From positions 57,966 to 121,965 of the forward strand of contig CBDDEN010000004.1 in NCBI GenBank assembly GCA_965226925.1: 64,000 bases of DNA. Reading direction: 5' to 3'. Made by a program: the position numbers and the translations under genes. Source of the DNA: CBDDCX01 sp965226925. GTDB taxonomy: Bacteria > Gemmatimonadota > Gemmatimonadetes > Longimicrobiales > Gaopeijiaceae. This document shows positions 62,744 to 64,000 of this stretch, in pieces. Each line of letters begins with the position of its first letter. Position 1 is the first letter of the stretch. The notes under the pieces were generated by a model. It was not told the DNA's origin. It did not search any database and worked only from the letters and a program-made list of their open reading frames with translations.

Positions 62744-63379
62744 CTAGGCGGCCGCGGTCGATGTCCTGCCCATGAAGATCACGCCGACGAGTGCGAACCA
62801 GACGCTGGCCGCATAGGTGTTCAAGAGGCCTCCAATGGCCCCCAGCGATATACCAAAGCTGTTCAGGATCAGCAGCACGACGCCGATCCCGAGGCCGACC
62901 CAGGCGAGCCACGATGGCCAACCCTGGGTCTTGAGCATTCCGAGGCCATACGCGACAATGGCCGCAGGAAAGAGGAAGCCCGCCGCCGCCGCCATCGAGC
63001 CCATGACACGACTCACCGCGAGGAAGGCATGATCGGCCGCGGCGCCGCTGCTTCCCGCGAGCAGCTGTGAGAATCCGGTCGTTTCCAGTGCGCCGATGAG
63101 AAAGACCGCCATGCCGCCCAGCAACGTTGCCCCGGTTCCGGCAAGCGCCCAACCCTCGCCCGAAGACCCGCCGAAATCTCGAGCGAGGAACAAGGCTCCG
63201 ATCACGAAGCAGGTGCCGATGATCCCGATCAGCGCGTGAGAGATCGTCCACATGGAGCCCAGCTCGGATAGGGCCTCGAGGGTCTGGGGCTGCGGCCCAT
63301 GCAGGAAGTTGCCGACGATGCCACCCACGCCGGCCAGGAGGAGAAGGATGCCACCCAACTGCTGGCTCGAACGATCCAT
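62744..63379 (-). CDS. Hypothetical multi-pass membrane protein, 211 residues
   Basis: This is a compact, very hydrophobic protein with about six helices. The first, GGILLLLAGVGGIVGNFLHGP, follows a short MDRSSQQL start. Later segments include HALIGIIGTCFVIGALFLAR, AAAAGFLFPAAIVAYGLGML and LAWVGLGIGVVLLILNSFGI. The ATG at 63379 has GGAGG seven bases upstream; the frame extends into repeat DNA further up, which is not used. No family is recognised, and a DUF4386-like or similar small integral protein is possible. Confidence 0.7.
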   Translation of the reverse strand: MDRSSQQLGGILLLLAGVGGIVGNFLHGPQPQTLEALSELGSMWTISHALIGIIGTCFVIGALFLARDFGGSSGEGWALAGTGATLLGGMAVFLIGALETTGFSQLLAGSSGAAADHAFLAVSRVMGSMAAAAGFLFPAAIVAYGLGMLKTQGWPSWLAWVGLGIGVVLLILNSFGISLGAIGGLLNTYAASVWFALVGVIFMGRTSTAAA

Positions 63380-63548
63380 AAGTCGCCTCCGCGTAGAAGG
63401 AAGAAGCGGGCGTGTTCGGCGGGTGACGACAAGCTTAAGGTCGGAGGCAACTTTACTGCAAGGGCTGCCGTGAAATCTCAGGTCCGTGAGGCAAGCGGCC
63501 TTACTCTTCTTGTGCGAAAGGACTGCCGCTGACCAGGACTCTGGGCCT

Positions 63549-63785
63549 GCCAGACGTCGGTGGACGGCACGAATGTGGCCCATGCGAACCAGAAGGCCAC
63601 GTACGAGTTGGCGACCTGGACGAGTTGCTGCCCCTCCAGCCCACCCGAGATCGCGAGTCCGTCGAGGGTCCATTCACTGCCGGTTTGAACCGCCGTCCGC
63701 GAAGGATATTCCCAACACCCGCTCCATGGGAGGACGCCGGCCGTCGAGCTCTCCCTGAGGGAACAGCGTCTCGGCGCGGGTGGGG
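63549..63785 (-). pseudogene. DUF3179 second copy, internally deleted fragment
   Basis: 63549-63684 duplicates the 3' part of the DUF3179 gene at 61068-61203. 63690-63778 matches 61391-61481 with more differences. The 187 bases between these blocks in the first copy are missing here, and the ends are ragged. No open frame survives. Confidence 0.85.
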
Positions 63786-63805
63786 AGCTTGCAGTGAAGC
63801 GGCCC

Positions 63806-64000
63806 CTAGTCGTCGGCCGCCAGCGCCGTTGAAATCTTCATGAGATTCGCCTCCTGGCATTCCAGGGCCGTTTCATACTCCAAATGGCCGTGCGGATAGC
63901 ATCGCCCTCCATGATTGGGTCGGAAGTCCGGGAACGCGGCCCAGAACGCCTGGATCGGTGCCAAGATCGCCTCCGGCTGGCCCGAACGGATCGTCTCCAC
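63806..64000 (-). CDS. C-terminal part of an unidentified protein, cut by the window edge
   Basis: This 64-residue open piece (PIQAFWAAFPDFRPNHGG, CYPHGHLEYETALECQEA) ends with LMKISTALAADD and a stop at 63806. It continues beyond the window. No family is recognised from this fragment, although Cys and His residues cluster in CYPHGH. Confidence 0.45.
   Translation of the reverse strand: METIRSGQPEAILAPIQAFWAAFPDFRPNHGGRCYPHGHLEYETALECQEANLMKISTALAADD

Overview
The window is GC-rich, densely coded DNA from a free-standing or host-associated bacterium. The best guess is a member of the Gemmatimonadota. The reasons are a protein kinase of the type N-terminal MSDPVSRLNAALEGRY, kinase domain, then TolB-like propeller, plus RCC1-repeat, choice-of-anchor B, DUF4159 and DUF5706 proteins and an Omp85-type outer membrane (diderm) toolkit. 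This is inferred from gene style. No rRNA lies in the window.

Layout. 1-9.4 kb: a YkvI-like membrane protein; a pair that could degrade D-amino-acid peptides (M55 D-aminopeptidase and N-acyl-D-amino-acid deacylase); a divergent priming sugar transferase; a 36-residue membrane micropeptide behind a sigma-54-like promoter; a DUF819 transporter; a broken D-2-hydroxyacid dehydrogenase; and an APH-fold kinase. 9.4-16.9 kb: the 3' end of a polyketide/non-ribosomal peptide cluster (PKS tail with ACP, separate enoylreductase, C-A-PCP-TE NRPS with an aspartate-type specificity code), cut off upstream by an IS3-family element. 17-18.8 kb: BrnT/BrnA toxin-antitoxin, tRNA-Arg(CCG) with terminator, and RNase P RNA. 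18.8-29 kb: a small beta-barrel, class V aminotransferase with NSS transporter, MBL hydrolase, a stand-alone DUF5706 (Pycsar-effector-like) protein, a broken polyphosphate kinase, and a kinase-like/Omp85 fusion. 29-45 kb: SixA-like phosphatase, a winged-helix-like membrane protein, DUF4159, a polyferredoxin, aldo/keto reductase, CaCA antiporter, choice-of-anchor B protein, an orphan DUF3365 haem protein, a broken amidohydrolase, a broken lipoprotein and gdhA. 45-51 kb: a PPDK_N protein with a receiver-like N-terminus, RCC1 and protein-kinase wreckage, and a short CsgG-like protein. 51-61 kb: acetamidase, amidase, a FabH-like synthase, a leaderless VapBC module, Fur-regulated feoAB, TfoX-like protein, group II decarboxylase and a type IV pilin. 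61-64 kb: a rearranged stretch with two DUF3179 copies, a decapitated DUF222-HNH gene and a small membrane protein.

The most striking general property is gene decay. At least seven genes are disrupted by different kinds of lesion: single-base indels, a 5-bp deletion, a 19-bp tandem duplication, a 76-bp transposase scar, large deletions and an IS insertion. The larger lesions cannot be simple sequencing errors, although the single-base ones could be. Possible causes are relaxed selection in a reduced-population or symbiotic lineage, or a metagenome-derived assembly with residual errors.

Functional themes that emerge are peptide and D-amino-acid scavenging (M55, deacylase, amidases, amino-acid transporters), metal and redox handling (FeoAB, polyferredoxin, c-haem protein) and stress modules (two toxin-antitoxin loci, a DUF5706 protein). 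No CRISPR array, prophage or replication origin was seen.
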